Origin: Spongiihabitans sp965206355
GTDB lineage: Bacteria; Pseudomonadota; Gammaproteobacteria; Arenicellales; Poriferihabitantaceae
Assembly (NCBI GenBank): GCA_965206355.1
Contig: OZ242212.1
Coordinates: 124,001 to 188,000 of the forward strand
Length of the DNA: 64,000 nucleotides
Reading direction: 5' to 3'
In this document: one piece after another, positions 1-9,155 of the stretch
Layout: the number at the start of each line of letters is the position of its first letter
Numbering within the stretch: position 1 is the first letter of the stretch
Position numbers and translations under genes: made by a program
The notes under the pieces: generated by a model
Seen by the model: only the letters and a program-made list of their open reading frames with translations
Databases searched by the model: none
What the model was told of the DNA's origin: nothing

Positions 1-82
1 CCGATTGAGACCAATTTTACCAACAGTAGGCGCTTTTAGGCGACGCAGTATGCAGGTGAAATGGCTTTCGTGTAAAGGTCTC
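1..82 (+). repeat. diverged, incomplete copy of the 139-bp MITE-like repeat
   Basis: The right part of this stretch matches the right end of the MITE described at 1288-1426 (shared block from the GCAGTATGCAGG region to a terminal GTAAAGGTCTC). The first bases resemble the internal CCGATTGAG segment, but an unrelated stretch of about 20 bp separates the two. The terminal repeat has one change (TGTAAAGG instead of TGCAAAGG). The left end is outside the window or lost. It reads as an older, decayed copy. Confidence 0.6.
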
Positions 83-202
83 AATAACAAATTAAGCACT
101 CATTCACAGCATACATTTTACTGGACAGAAAATTGACAATGGAAAAATTGACAAGGAAAATTACGAGACACCCTGCAACCACATACACGGACAGAAAAAC
201 CA

Positions 203-991
203 ATGAATGAGATCTATCTTTATATTATGTTAGGCAGTGGCACCGGCATACTCGCTGGTCTGCTCGGCGTGGGTGGCGGGCAAATTATTGTTCCCGGTCT
301 GATTTACATTTTCCTGAAAAACAATGTTTCGATTGACCATCTCATGCATATCGCGGTAGGCACCTCGCTGGCAACCATTGTCTTTACTTCAATGTCTGTG
401 ATTTATGCCCACAACAAGCGTGGGGCGGTTATGTGGAATATGTTCAGAAAGATTGCGCCGGGTATTTTGGTGGGAGCGTTGTTGGGGGCATGGTTTGCCG
501 ATTATTTGCGTGGTAAAACGATGATGATGATATTTGGTGTTGTGCTGATCACGTTAGCCATACCGATGTTACTCAATTTCAAACCGCGATCGTCTGCAAA
601 ACCACCAGCGAATAAATTTATCGCGCTGATGGGGCTCGTTATTGGCGGGGTATCTGCTTTAGTGGGTATAGGTGGTGGCAGTATGAGCGTACCTTTTCTG
701 GTATGGTGCAATGTCTCAATCCGTTGTGCAGTCGCAACCGCAGCAGCCTGTGGATTGCCACTCGCCGCTGCCGGTATGAGTGGGTTTATTGTTATGGGAT
801 GGAATGAAGCGGCGTTACCCGATTGGAGCACTGGCTACATATATTGGCCAGCCTGTCTGGGTATTGTTTCAACCAGCCTGCTCACCGCACCTCTGGGCGC
901 AAGATTGGCACATACCTTGCCTATTGGCATGATCAAGAAAATCTTTTCCCTCATCCTGATTATCGCGGGCATCAGAATACTAATCGGTTGA
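203..991 (+). CDS. TauE/SafE family anion (sulfite/sulfoacetate-type) exporter
   Basis: The 262-residue protein is almost entirely hydrophobic. It has two related halves, each beginning with a Gly-rich membrane motif (LLGVGGGQIIVPG near residue 20 and LVGIGGGSMSVPF near residue 153). This internal duplication is the hallmark of the TauE/SafE (DUF81) inner-membrane permeases. Members are linked to export of sulfite, sulfoacetate or other small anions; the substrate cannot be read from sequence. About seven to eight membrane segments are expected. It lies upstream of a possible sulfonate-degrading group (5.4-9.2 kb), which would fit sulfite or sulfoacetate efflux, but amidase and metF stand between them, so the link is only suggestive. 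Confidence 0.85.
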   Translation: MNEIYLYIMLGSGTGILAGLLGVGGGQIIVPGLIYIFLKNNVSIDHLMHIAVGTSLATIVFTSMSVIYAHNKRGAVMWNMFRKIAPGILVGALLGAWFADYLRGKTMMMIFGVVLITLAIPMLLNFKPRSSAKPPANKFIALMGLVIGGVSALVGIGGGSMSVPFLVWCNVSIRCAVATAAACGLPLAAAGMSGFIVMGWNEAALPDWSTGYIYWPACLGIVSTSLLTAPLGARLAHTLPIGMIKKIFSLILIIAGIRILIG

Positions 992-1287
992 GCGCGAGTT
1001 TGAGCGAGATAGTGCCGAGATTGTCTCTACCGAGATCATTTCGGTGCTGACGAATTCTTCAGATAGTTTCGGCTCGCTTTCTTCTAATAACAGGGTGGCA
1101 ACCTCTTTCATCGCTGCTTTACGTCCCCAATTGGTTCTGCTTGGCAACACGCGCCATCCCAACCCGGTATATGTCCAACATAGGACCTTGTAATCGGACA
1201 ACGAACAATCACTATCGTAAACTTTCGTCGCTTGGTGTCTGCTTGATTGCTCATTTTTTGGGTTGCCCATTCAGTTAATTTCAAGTA

Positions 1288-1426
1288 GAGACCTTTGCAC
1301 GGAAGATGATTTCGCTTTCAGGCCAGGCAAAAACGCACGGAATGAGGGAGTTTATGCTTATAAATGACCGATTGAGTACGTTTTTAACGCAGCATGCAGG
1401 TGAAATGGCTTTCGTGCAAAGGTCTC
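1288..1426 (+). mobile_element. MITE-like element, complete 139-bp copy (forward)
   Basis: It begins GAGACCTTTGCAC and ends GTGCAAAGGTCTC, a perfect 13-bp terminal inverted repeat. It is flanked by the direct repeat AAGTA (1283-1287 and 1427-1431), a 5-bp target-site duplication. It matches the copies at 13105, 21432 and 38002 almost base for base and has the same length. No transposase is encoded, so it must be mobilised in trans. The parent insertion sequence is not in the window and I do not assign a family. Confidence 0.9.
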
Positions 1427-1748
1427 AAGTAAATAATACCCAATCGGGATATTGCTAAGCAGATACAGGCAACTGTATGCTACAAACTTTTTGAGAGCAA
1501 GCAAAACTTTCAACATTTTGCCTGTTGACGGCACAGTAAAGCGTGTTGAAAATAGGTACAATACCGAAGCCAGCAAACTTGTCTTATGCCAGTGGCTACT
1601 TATGCGCTCTTGCTGGTTTTATTTTGTTCGGAAACGAACGCTTGGCAAATCACAAACAAGCAGGTTAGCTCTGTCATTAGATGGGCCTGCCATTGATAAG
1701 AATAATGATTTCCAAAAATACCCAGAAAAATACCAGAATCGGAGTGTT

Positions 1749-3155
1749 ATGAATTGGATTTATAAAACGGCTATTGAGCAACGTGCTGCGTTAGCGCGGG
1801 GCGAAATTTCTGCCCTTGAGTTACTTGATGCGACTATTGAGCATCTTGAAAATTTGGCACCTTATCTGAATCCGATTGCACTGCGACTGTATGATCATGC
1901 GCGTAAATCTGCATTGGCAGCGGATAAAAAACTGGCACAGCGAAAAGGCGGGCCGTTATGTGGCATTCCGATTACCATAAAAGATTCACAGTGGTTTGCG
2001 GGCGTGCCTTGTGTCAACGGTTCTTTGACATTAAAAGAATTTGTCCCTGATCAAACCTCGCTTTCAATACAGCGTTTGGAGTCGGCAGGGGCCGTTATTT
2101 TTGCCAAGACCACCTGTCCGGAATTGAGCCTAATCGGCATTACCGAATCGGTTGTCTATGGTCGCACCTCGAATCCGTGGGATATATCGCGCACGCCTGG
2201 TGGTTCATCTGGAGGTGCTGCTGCCGCAGTTTCCGCTGGCATTGGCAGTCTTGCCTTGGGTAGTGATGGCGGTGGTTCAATACGCATACCCGCAGCGTTT
2301 TGTGGGATTACCGGCTTTAAGCCCAGTTATGGGGTGGTGCCAAGACAACCCGGATTCACGACTTGGGAATCCATTGTTTCTTATGGCCCAATGGCGAGAT
2401 CGGTCGCTGATACGAGTTTGATGTTTTCAGTTCTCGCCGATGTTGATAGCAACCCTACCGTATCATCATCGACGCTGTCTTTGATTGCTTCGGAAGATCT
2501 TGGCTTCGCACCCGTAGATAGGGATGTGCGTCATGCGTTTAGAGAAGCACTGTACAAGATTGAGAATGCGGGTAACACCATACGCTATGACAACCCCGGA
2601 CTGACTTCTTCCGCCTCAATCTGGGGGACTACTGCTGCTTATGATGTTTGGCAACATAAAGGCTCAAGCGGTTCATCCGCTGAGCATGACAACATGGGCG
2701 AGCATGCGCGTGCGTTTATTGATTTGGGGGGGTCGTTTACTGAGGCAGATTATGAAAATGCGCAAACGCAACGGGTACAGGTGCATGATGCCTATATGGA
2801 AATGTTTCATCGCAACGGTAGCTCACTGCTGATAACGCCGACACTCGGTTGTGAAGCTTTTCAGCACGGGACAACCCATCCAGCGCTCATTGAATCCAAG
2901 CCGATAACCTATCCATGGCTCGATTGGGCAGGTTTTCTGTATGATGCGAATCTTGCAGGTCTGCCTGCCTGTTCTGTGCCTATGGGCATCGGCAATCAAG
3001 GTTTACCTCTTGCCTTGCAAATTATTGGTCCGCCGAATGACGATGCAGCCGTGTTGCAAGCCGCGCAGCGCATCGAACAGTTGCTGGACTGGCAGCATCC
3101 CGAGTTTAATGTTGACAGCTATTCCACTTATCCCGACTCAGCTTACTCAAGCTGA
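1749..3155 (+). CDS. amidase signature family amidohydrolase
   Basis: This 468-residue enzyme carries the amidase signature: Lys78 in PITIKDS, the GGSSGG loop at 151-156 and Ser177 in GGGSIRIPA. The spacing 78/153/177 equals that of the Ser-cisSer-Lys triad of the family (for example fatty acid amide hydrolase). Such enzymes hydrolyse C-N bonds of diverse amides, and GatA belongs here too, but no gatB or gatC is nearby, so a catabolic amidase is more likely. The reading frame is open for 99 codons further upstream without family similarity. I chose ATG 1749 because a GGAG stands 5 bases before it and the protein then starts at the usual family N-terminus. The true substrate is unknown. Confidence 0.85.
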   Translation: MNWIYKTAIEQRAALARGEISALELLDATIEHLENLAPYLNPIALRLYDHARKSALAADKKLAQRKGGPLCGIPITIKDSQWFAGVPCVNGSLTLKEFVPDQTSLSIQRLESAGAVIFAKTTCPELSLIGITESVVYGRTSNPWDISRTPGGSSGGAAAAVSAGIGSLALGSDGGGSIRIPAAFCGITGFKPSYGVVPRQPGFTTWESIVSYGPMARSVADTSLMFSVLADVDSNPTVSSSTLSLIASEDLGFAPVDRDVRHAFREALYKIENAGNTIRYDNPGLTSSASIWGTTAAYDVWQHKGSSGSSAEHDNMGEHARAFIDLGGSFTEADYENAQTQRVQVHDAYMEMFHRNGSSLLITPTLGCEAFQHGTTHPALIESKPITYPWLDWAGFLYDANLAGLPACSVPMGIGNQGLPLALQIIGPPNDDAAVLQAAQRIEQLLDWQHPEFNVDSYSTYPDSAYSS

Positions 3156-3238
3156 TCCTCCGCTCCTCTGCAAGCACTCCAATTCCGCTTGATTGAGACA
3201 ACTTTGCGTCGTTTATAGATAATAATTTGCTTTTTCCC

Positions 3239-3267
3239 TTGATAATCTGCAAAAACCTCTCTATCAT
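3239..3267 (+). promoter_or_regulatory. sigma70-type promoter of metF
   Basis: TTGATA (3239-3244) and TATCAT (3262-3267) are separated by exactly 17 bases, and metF starts 35 bases further on. A GGGAGC ribosome-binding site precedes the ATG. No MetJ-type AGACGTCT box is visible. Confidence 0.5.
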
Positions 3268-3302
3268 ATAAACTTATCTTTATATGACTATGGGAGCAAG
3301 CT

Positions 3303-4274
3303 ATGACTATTGACAACTTTGACGCTACCTCAACTGCCCGCAGACTTGAAAGACGACCGCTGCGCCACATCAATGAATTACAAGATGGTATAAACGTCTC
3401 TTTTGAGTATTTTCCACCAAAAACGGAATTTTCCGCTAGTCAGATACAGCATTCAAGTCAAATTCTGGAACGATTTGCGCCAGCATTTTCATCGGTAACT
3501 TATGGTGCTGGTGGCGGTGTAGAAACGCATAGTTTTGAAGCCTTGCGTCTGTTACGGCAGTCAAGCGCGTATCCGGTTGCAGCACATATTACCCATATTG
3601 GCACCGATAAATTTGAGTTGGATGCGTTGGTGGAACGTATCGCATTGCTGGGCATTAACCGGATCGTGGCGCTGCGAGGCGATCAACGAAATAATGAAAT
3701 AGCACTGAAAAAATCGCACAGTTATCCCTCTACTGTTGCCATGATTGCAGGCATCAAACGCATTTATGATTTTGATATTGCCGTTGCCGGATATCCTGAA
3801 ACTCATCCGGAAGCAAAATCGCAAAAGGCCGATATTGAATATCTTAAACGAAAAATAGATGCTGGCGCGAACCGTGTTTTATGCCAGTTTTGCTTTGACA
3901 GCAATCTGTTTCTGCGATTTCGTGATCATGCCGTGCGGGCGGGAATTAGCGTGCCGATAATTCCAGGCATTCTACCGATTCACAACTTTTCTCAGGTGGA
4001 GAGCTTCGCGAAATCCTGTGCAGCTACTATTCCGACTGCCATTTCACAGTTGTTTTCCGATCTGCCAAACAACCGCGAAATATTTGATGTAGTTTCATCA
4101 ACGGTAACCGCCGAATTTTGTACGCGACTGATTGACAATGGGGTTACCCACCTGCATTTTTATACGCTAAATCGTGCCAGATTGGTACGGGCAATCTGTC
4201 ACATTCTCGGTCTGCATGAGTCAAAAGCCGAACACAATAATCGCGTTATCTTTCGCAAGTATGGTTGTCTTTAA
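3303..4274 (+). CDS. metF: 5,10-methylenetetrahydrofolate reductase
   Basis: The product reduces 5,10-methylene-THF to 5-methyl-THF with an FAD cofactor, supplying methyl groups for methionine synthesis. The 323-residue sequence shows the MetF barrel: SFEYFPPKT near the N-terminus (with the conserved Glu), SVTYGAGG near residue 65, HITHIGTD, the segment RIVALRGD and the PIIPGILPI strand, ending with FYTLNR. It is slightly longer than E. coli MetF (about 296 residues) because of an N-terminal extension before the first strand. The gene stands alone behind its own promoter, and the downstream DNA holds no partner gene. Confidence 0.93.
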   Translation: MTIDNFDATSTARRLERRPLRHINELQDGINVSFEYFPPKTEFSASQIQHSSQILERFAPAFSSVTYGAGGGVETHSFEALRLLRQSSAYPVAAHITHIGTDKFELDALVERIALLGINRIVALRGDQRNNEIALKKSHSYPSTVAMIAGIKRIYDFDIAVAGYPETHPEAKSQKADIEYLKRKIDAGANRVLCQFCFDSNLFLRFRDHAVRAGISVPIIPGILPIHNFSQVESFAKSCAATIPTAISQLFSDLPNNREIFDVVSSTVTAEFCTRLIDNGVTHLHFYTLNRARLVRAICHILGLHESKAEHNNRVIFRKYGCL

Positions 4275-4729
4275 GCATTGTTTAGGTCTATGAAGAGCGT
4301 GCTACTAAATAATAAGCGTTTGACGCTGAGATCACCGAGACTGCGTATTTTATATCGTTATGCCATCGGTTAATCGGGGTAATTCGTAAGCCAAACGCTT
4401 TTCTTATGAGTTTCTTGTGGGTTTCCAGTAATCCGGCACCCGGTGTGATGCGCTTCAATAGCACAATCTGCCAGCAGAAACTTCTGTAAACTCAAGTCTC
4501 CGGACGATTGAATATGTGTCAATTTCACAACCAACAAAAACTCCCATTTAGCAAACTGGTACAACGGCTGAATGGTCAAGTAGAGGAAGCCTCCCAATTT
4601 CGACGGTTCGTCCTTTCTAAATCACCGCCAGCCCAGTAAACATGCGGTTCTTTATATAAAAGCCGTTTTGTAGTGCCTAGATATTTTTTGTTAAAAATCA
4701 ACCAGTTGTGAATTAACCGTCAAACTCAG
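4275..4729. other. noncoding stretch between metF and a broken decarboxylase gene
   Basis: I see no supported gene here. A 75-codon minus-strand frame exists (4370-4597) but has no recognisable family features. The stretch probably replaces the missing 5' half of the decarboxylase pseudogene that follows. No tRNA or clear hairpin terminator was found. Confidence 0.5.
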
Positions 4730-5328
4730 GTGATGCCGCTCGGGCCAACAGATACGCGCACATTACAAGCGAGCCGTCATCCCGACTATGCGCAATTTTT
4801 TGATGCCATTCGGCGAACCTTGCCGGAAGTAACCATTGTCGGCGACTCGACCCAACCGACCTATCATGCCTGGTTACATTATGAAACCGAAAAACCGCGC
4901 CGCTACTTTCATTCTACCAGCGCGGTTTTGGCACGCTGGGGTACCCCATACCGGCAGCCATTGGTGCCAAGCTGGCAGATTCTGAGCGACCAGTCATCGG
5001 CTTGATTGGTGATGGTGCGATACAGTTTACCAGCGCCGAACTCGCCAGTGCCGTGGAAGCAAAAGCGGCAGTGATATTCCTGATATGGAATAACAGCAAC
5101 TACGGTGAAATCAAACGCTTCACGGCAGAGCGCAATATCCCGCAAATAGGTGTTGATATACACACACCGGATTTTGTCGGCTTGGGCAAGGCGTGCGGTT
5201 GCCGTACCGTGTGCGCAAAGCATCTTGATCAGCTAAAATCTGAGCTGATGACAGCGGCGCGACAAGCACGACCGACCGTCATTGAAGTTATGCAAGCAGA
5301 TTTTGCCTGCGGTTATTCGACACCCTAA
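4730..5328 (+). pseudogene. C-terminal remnant of a ThDP-dependent 2-oxo acid decarboxylase (AruI/IlvB-like), frameshifted
   Basis: Two overlapping frames together give the C-terminal third of an acetolactate-synthase-like ThDP enzyme, most like 5-guanidino-2-oxopentanoate decarboxylases. The first frame (4730-5005) is homologous up to about 4915 (VGDSTQ then FHSTS). Then the frame must change by one base to continue as FGTLGYPIPAAIGAKLAD and IGLIGDGAIQFT (the GDG...N ThDP/Mg motif, with WNNSNYGEI). The second frame then runs to 5328. The pyrimidine-binding N-terminal two thirds are absent. It lies directly upstream of an intact ThDP decarboxylase and may be a decayed partner or paralogue. 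Confidence 0.75.
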
Positions 5329-5370
5329 CCTATCCGCAAAAAATTCCGCAACCCTTTTCTCAGACCTTTA

Positions 5371-6507
5371 ATGAATAGCGCCGATATGAATAATGCAACA
5401 CGAATCTGGCACGCTCTGGCAGCCAACCGAGTCGATAAAGTCGCCTACCTGCCCTGCAACAAACTCAATGCGATGATGCGGCAGCAACCTGATGATATCG
5501 AAGTCTGGAACATCACCAAAGAATCCGTTGGCCTGGGATTGTGTTTTGGGCGCAGTCTGGCGGGTAAGCGTTCTGCAATGATGATACAAAACACCGGACT
5601 GGGGAATCTCATTACCGAACTATACACCCTGCAAAAACTCTATCAGGAGGCACTGCCCCTGTTTGTGTCATGGCGCGGTTACTATCAAGAGCCGATCGAG
5701 GCGCAGACTATATTTGGCAGCAAAGTAGAACACTTACTCAAAGCCATTGATGTGGAATATGCGATTATTAAATGCAGTGCTGATCTGGACGATATTGAAG
5801 CTGACATCGGACAATGCTTTGCGCAGAACAAAGTCAAGGTGTATTTGTTATCTCCGGAACTGTGGGAGATCAACAGTGCCGACTTCCATGTCTTTGGTGC
5901 GCCGCGCATAGCTCCGGTAGCGGTCGAAACATCAGGCTATTCTGGCAAGCCGCCGCTCACGCGCATTCAGGCGATTCAGGTTATTATGGACAGCATAGAC
6001 GAGCGCGATATGGTTATTTCGCAAATTGGTTTCCCCTCAAAAGAACTCTACAACACCCACGACCGTGCGCTTAATTTCTATATGCTTGGTGCGTTAGGTT
6101 CTGCCACCGAAGTGGGCATTGCCCTTGCGACAGAAACCCGTGATCGACATTTATACGTTATTGATGGTGATGGCTCGTTATTTTTTACGCCCAACCAATT
6201 GACCGATGTTGCAGTCTTCAACCCACAAAATCTCACGGTAATCTGCCTCGATAATGGCAGTTGGGGTTCCACCGGCAATCAACCCACACACAGCTCCAAA
6301 GGCATAAATCTAAGCGCAATGGCACGTTGCACCGGCATATCCGACACCAAGATGACCGACCATGCCGATGCCTTCAGTGATGCCTTGCGCAATAAGCACC
6401 GTTTTGTGCATCAGATGATTCGGGCGGGCAATGACAAAGGCGGTGCCGATATTCCCCTCAAGGCACTGGAAATCAAACAACGCTTTATGCAAGCCGTGCG
6501 CTGGTAA
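5371..6507 (+). CDS. fused ThDP decarboxylase, sulfopyruvate/phosphonopyruvate decarboxylase type
   Basis: The 378-residue protein joins the two halves that archaea encode as ComD and ComE. The N-terminal half (about 1-160) has the pyrimidine-binding domain with the Glu in NITKES and the segment SWRGYYQEPIEAQ, which resembles ComD. The C-terminal half has the ThDP/Mg motif GDGSLFF followed by CLDNGSWGSTGNQPT. Known family reactions are sulfopyruvate to sulfoacetaldehyde and phosphonopyruvate to phosphonoacetaldehyde, and sequence inspection alone cannot separate them. Neighbours encoding an Ldh-family dehydrogenase, an aldehyde dehydrogenase and, further away, a TauE/SafE exporter favour the sulfonate reading. 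The AEP locus at 29-38 kb keeps the phosphonate reading open. Confidence 0.75.
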   Translation: MNSADMNNATRIWHALAANRVDKVAYLPCNKLNAMMRQQPDDIEVWNITKESVGLGLCFGRSLAGKRSAMMIQNTGLGNLITELYTLQKLYQEALPLFVSWRGYYQEPIEAQTIFGSKVEHLLKAIDVEYAIIKCSADLDDIEADIGQCFAQNKVKVYLLSPELWEINSADFHVFGAPRIAPVAVETSGYSGKPPLTRIQAIQVIMDSIDERDMVISQIGFPSKELYNTHDRALNFYMLGALGSATEVGIALATETRDRHLYVIDGDGSLFFTPNQLTDVAVFNPQNLTVICLDNGSWGSTGNQPTHSSKGINLSAMARCTGISDTKMTDHADAFSDALRNKHRFVHQMIRAGNDKGGADIPLKALEIKQRFMQAVRW

Positions 6508-6597
6508 TCAGTGGAAAACCCGTATGCAGGCTGGTTTTGCAGCGTTACCGAGATAACTTATTGTTAGTCGCTTGTTGATCTCCGCTCACACTATGTT

Positions 6598-7605
6598 CTA
6601 GGTAAGCAACGCCTGAATCTTGTCGTATAGGCCTTGCGGTATGGAAATGCCGTCTTTTGTACTGATGGCACGGTTTTTTATACGCCGGTCTCCCGGTAAC
6701 CGGGTGCCTTCCTGCGCCAGCAAGGCGTTGAATAAGCGGTCGGCGTGGGCGAAAGGGTCTTGACTATTACCGAAGCGTTTTGGGTCTATGGCAATCAGGA
6801 GTTCACCGCCTCGTGGTGGACCACCGTCTTTGTTGTCTGCGGCAGCCGCTTCAAAACTACAGCGTTCACCCAGCAGTGGTCCGACCAGCAACTCAATCAT
6901 CAAGGCGATGGACGCCCCTTTATGACCCCCGAATGGTAATAAACAGCCTTTCACGACTTCATTTGGGTCGGTGGTTGAATTGCCGGCGCTATCAATACCG
7001 ACCCCCGCGGGCAAAGTGTGACCGTCGCGTGCCGCAATCATCACCTCGCCCATTGCCTGCGTTGCCGTTGCCTGATCAAATACCATAGGCGGCTTGCCTG
7101 GGCGTGGCCAGCCAAATGCCATTGGATTGGTGCCGTAGAATGGCTTGTTGCCTCCAGCAGGGGCAACCGCTGGCATATAAGCGGTAAAGGCCATCGCACA
7201 AAGTCCTTTCTCGGTCAGCGATTCAATTTCAATCCATAATGCGGCAAAGTGATGGATTTTGATGAGCGACATTGCCGCAATGCCGTTCTCGCTGGCGCAT
7301 TCCGCTAGTGGGTCGCGGGCTACTTTTAATGACAACGGGGCATAACCATCATCACCATCTACCCGCAATACCGAGGGCGCCAGTTTTTCTACAGTCGGGC
7401 AGGCGTTACCGTTCACCTTGCCACTTTTCAAAGCCAGCATATAGCCGGGCAAACGAAACAGACCGTGCGAATGACACAAATCGCGTTCTGCCAGCGTGAT
7501 GGTGTCGGCGACTGCGCTGGCATTATCATCATTACAACCGCTTGCGACCAGACTGTCAAATGCTAACCGGTAAACTTGCTCAAGAGAAAGTGGGATGTTG
7601 TTCAT
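6598..7605 (-). CDS. Ldh family (malate/L-lactate/sulfolactate-type) NAD(P)-dependent dehydrogenase
   Basis: This 335-residue protein belongs to the Ldh_2 family. Diagnostic segments are the N-terminal HSHGLFRLPGY, the IHHFAALWIEIE helix, the GTNPMAFGWPRP loop that binds the nicotinamide cofactor, and GGHKGASIALMIELL near residue 220. The family includes ComC (R-sulfolactate dehydrogenase), malate/lactate dehydrogenases and piperideine/pyrroline-2-carboxylate reductases, so the substrate is open. It is encoded divergently from the aldehyde dehydrogenase (107-bp gap) and convergently with the ThDP decarboxylase. A ComC role would supply sulfopyruvate to that enzyme; imino-acid reduction is the main alternative. 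Confidence 0.8.
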   Translation of the reverse strand: MNNIPLSLEQVYRLAFDSLVASGCNDDNASAVADTITLAERDLCHSHGLFRLPGYMLALKSGKVNGNACPTVEKLAPSVLRVDGDDGYAPLSLKVARDPLAECASENGIAAMSLIKIHHFAALWIEIESLTEKGLCAMAFTAYMPAVAPAGGNKPFYGTNPMAFGWPRPGKPPMVFDQATATQAMGEVMIAARDGHTLPAGVGIDSAGNSTTDPNEVVKGCLLPFGGHKGASIALMIELLVGPLLGERCSFEAAAADNKDGGPPRGGELLIAIDPKRFGNSQDPFAHADRLFNALLAQEGTRLPGDRRIKNRAISTKDGISIPQGLYDKIQALLT

Positions 7606-7712
7606 GGCTGGACTCCGTTATCATTAATAATCAAGATTTTGTTACCACTATTATATCGAAACAAGTTAATATCACACCCGTATTAAACGCTATCAGCAAA
7701 AAAATATAACCG

Positions 7713-9155
7713 ATGATGCAAACCAACAATTACATTGGCGGTCAGTGGGTTGCTGGCGCAAGTCATATCGCAAATATCAACCCCTCCGATACCCGTGACA
7801 CCATTGGCGAATTTGCTCAGGCGAGCAGCGAACAGGTGGCGGATGCCCTTTGTGCGGCACGACATGCCCAAAAAATATGGGCATGCAGCGGACTTGAACA
7901 ACGCTATAACGCCTTAATGGCAATCGGCACAACACTGATAGAGCGTGCGCCGACATTGGGCAAGCTGTTGTGCCGTGAAGAGGGTAAAACGCTGGTTGAG
8001 GGGAAGGGTGAGGTTTATCGAGCCGGACAATTTTTTACTTACTATGCTGGCGAAGTATTACGACAGATGGGCGACATTTGTGATTCGGTGCGAGCGGGGG
8101 TTGAGGTTCAGGTTAGCCGCGAACCGATTGGGGTTGTCGGCATTATCACGCCGTGGAATTTCCCGACAGCGTTACCCGCATGGAAGCTAGCACCCGCCAT
8201 CGCCTATGGTAATGCTGTCGTCTGGAAACCTGCTAATCTGACCCCCGCCAGTGCCACCGCTTTGATGGAAATTATTGCCGAGCAGGATTTGCCGAGCGGC
8301 TTGGTCAACATGGTATTGGGTGCGGGCAGGCAAGTGGGCGAAGCCATCATTAACTCGAAAGCGGTTGATGCCATTAGCTTTACCGGATCGTTGGCGACCG
8401 GACAAAGAATTGCTGTTGCCGCAGCACCGAACCTGACCAGAATACAGATGGAAATGGGTAGTAAAAATCCATTGGTGGTGCTGGATGATGCTGATCTGGA
8501 TACCGCGGTGGCCTGTGCGGTGAATGGGGCATTCGGTGGCACTGGACAAAAGTGTACCGCCTCATCGCGTATTATTGTGAGCGCAGTTATTCACGATCAA
8601 TTTGTTGAAGCGATGCAACAGTCTATGGCGAAATTAGTTGTCGGTCACGCGCTGGATGAAAAGAGTAATATCGGTCCGGCGATTGATGATGCGCAGTTGC
8701 AACAAAATTTACGTTATTTGCAAATCGCTAAAAAGGAGGGTGCTGAACTGGTTTGTGGCGGGGAACAGTTGCAGTTGAATAACCCGGGACACTACATGAA
8801 TCCAGCGTTATTTATCAATGGCAGCAATGCCATGCAGATTAACAAGGACGAGGTATTTGGGCCGATAACCTGTGTGATTAAAGCGGATAATTATGATCAT
8901 GCTCTGGAATTGGCTAACGATACCGAGTTTGGATTAACCTCAAGCGTGATAACCCAGTCCTTGTCGCGGGCATCGCATTTCAGGAAAAATTCGAAAACCG
9001 GATGTGTTATGGTTAATTTGCCGACTTCAGGCACCGATTATCATGTGCCTTTTGGCGGTCGCAAGCATTCCAGTTTCGGTAGCAGGGAGCAGGGAAGCTA
9101 TGCCGCCGAGTTTTACACCCAGGTCAAAACGACTTACATTAGAGCAACATGTTAA
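7713..9155 (+). CDS. NAD(P)-dependent aldehyde dehydrogenase (semialdehyde type)
   Basis: A 480-residue ALDH superfamily enzyme. Visible features are TPWNFP near 146-151, the general base Glu247 in QMEMGSKNP, the cofactor loop FTGSLATG near 223-230 and the catalytic Cys281 in GTGQKCTASSR. It resembles 2-oxoglutarate-semialdehyde and succinate-semialdehyde dehydrogenases, while sulfoacetaldehyde oxidation would fit the neighbouring decarboxylase. Its stop overlaps the start of the M19 dipeptidase gene by 7 bp, so the two are translationally coupled. Two adjacent ATG codons can serve as start. Confidence 0.88.
   Translation: MMQTNNYIGGQWVAGASHIANINPSDTRDTIGEFAQASSEQVADALCAARHAQKIWACSGLEQRYNALMAIGTTLIERAPTLGKLLCREEGKTLVEGKGEVYRAGQFFTYYAGEVLRQMGDICDSVRAGVEVQVSREPIGVVGIITPWNFPTALPAWKLAPAIAYGNAVVWKPANLTPASATALMEIIAEQDLPSGLVNMVLGAGRQVGEAIINSKAVDAISFTGSLATGQRIAVAAAPNLTRIQMEMGSKNPLVVLDDADLDTAVACAVNGAFGGTGQKCTASSRIIVSAVIHDQFVEAMQQSMAKLVVGHALDEKSNIGPAIDDAQLQQNLRYLQIAKKEGAELVCGGEQLQLNNPGHYMNPALFINGSNAMQINKDEVFGPITCVIKADNYDHALELANDTEFGLTSSVITQSLSRASHFRKNSKTGCVMVNLPTSGTDYHVPFGGRKHSSFGSREQGSYAAEFYTQVKTTYIRATC

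Noticed and set aside
980..1270. A 96-codon minus-strand frame between the exporter gene and a MITE
   Set aside because: It overlaps the exporter's 3' end, has no ribosome-binding site and no recognisable features, so I do not annotate it.
4370..4597. A 75-codon minus-strand frame in the gap after metF
   Set aside because: No ribosome-binding site, no family similarity and atypical composition.
5371..6507. Certain assignment as phosphonopyruvate decarboxylase of the AEP pathway
   Set aside because: The gene is 23 kb from the phn cluster and its SWRGYYQEPIEAQ region looks more like ComD. Both options are kept open.
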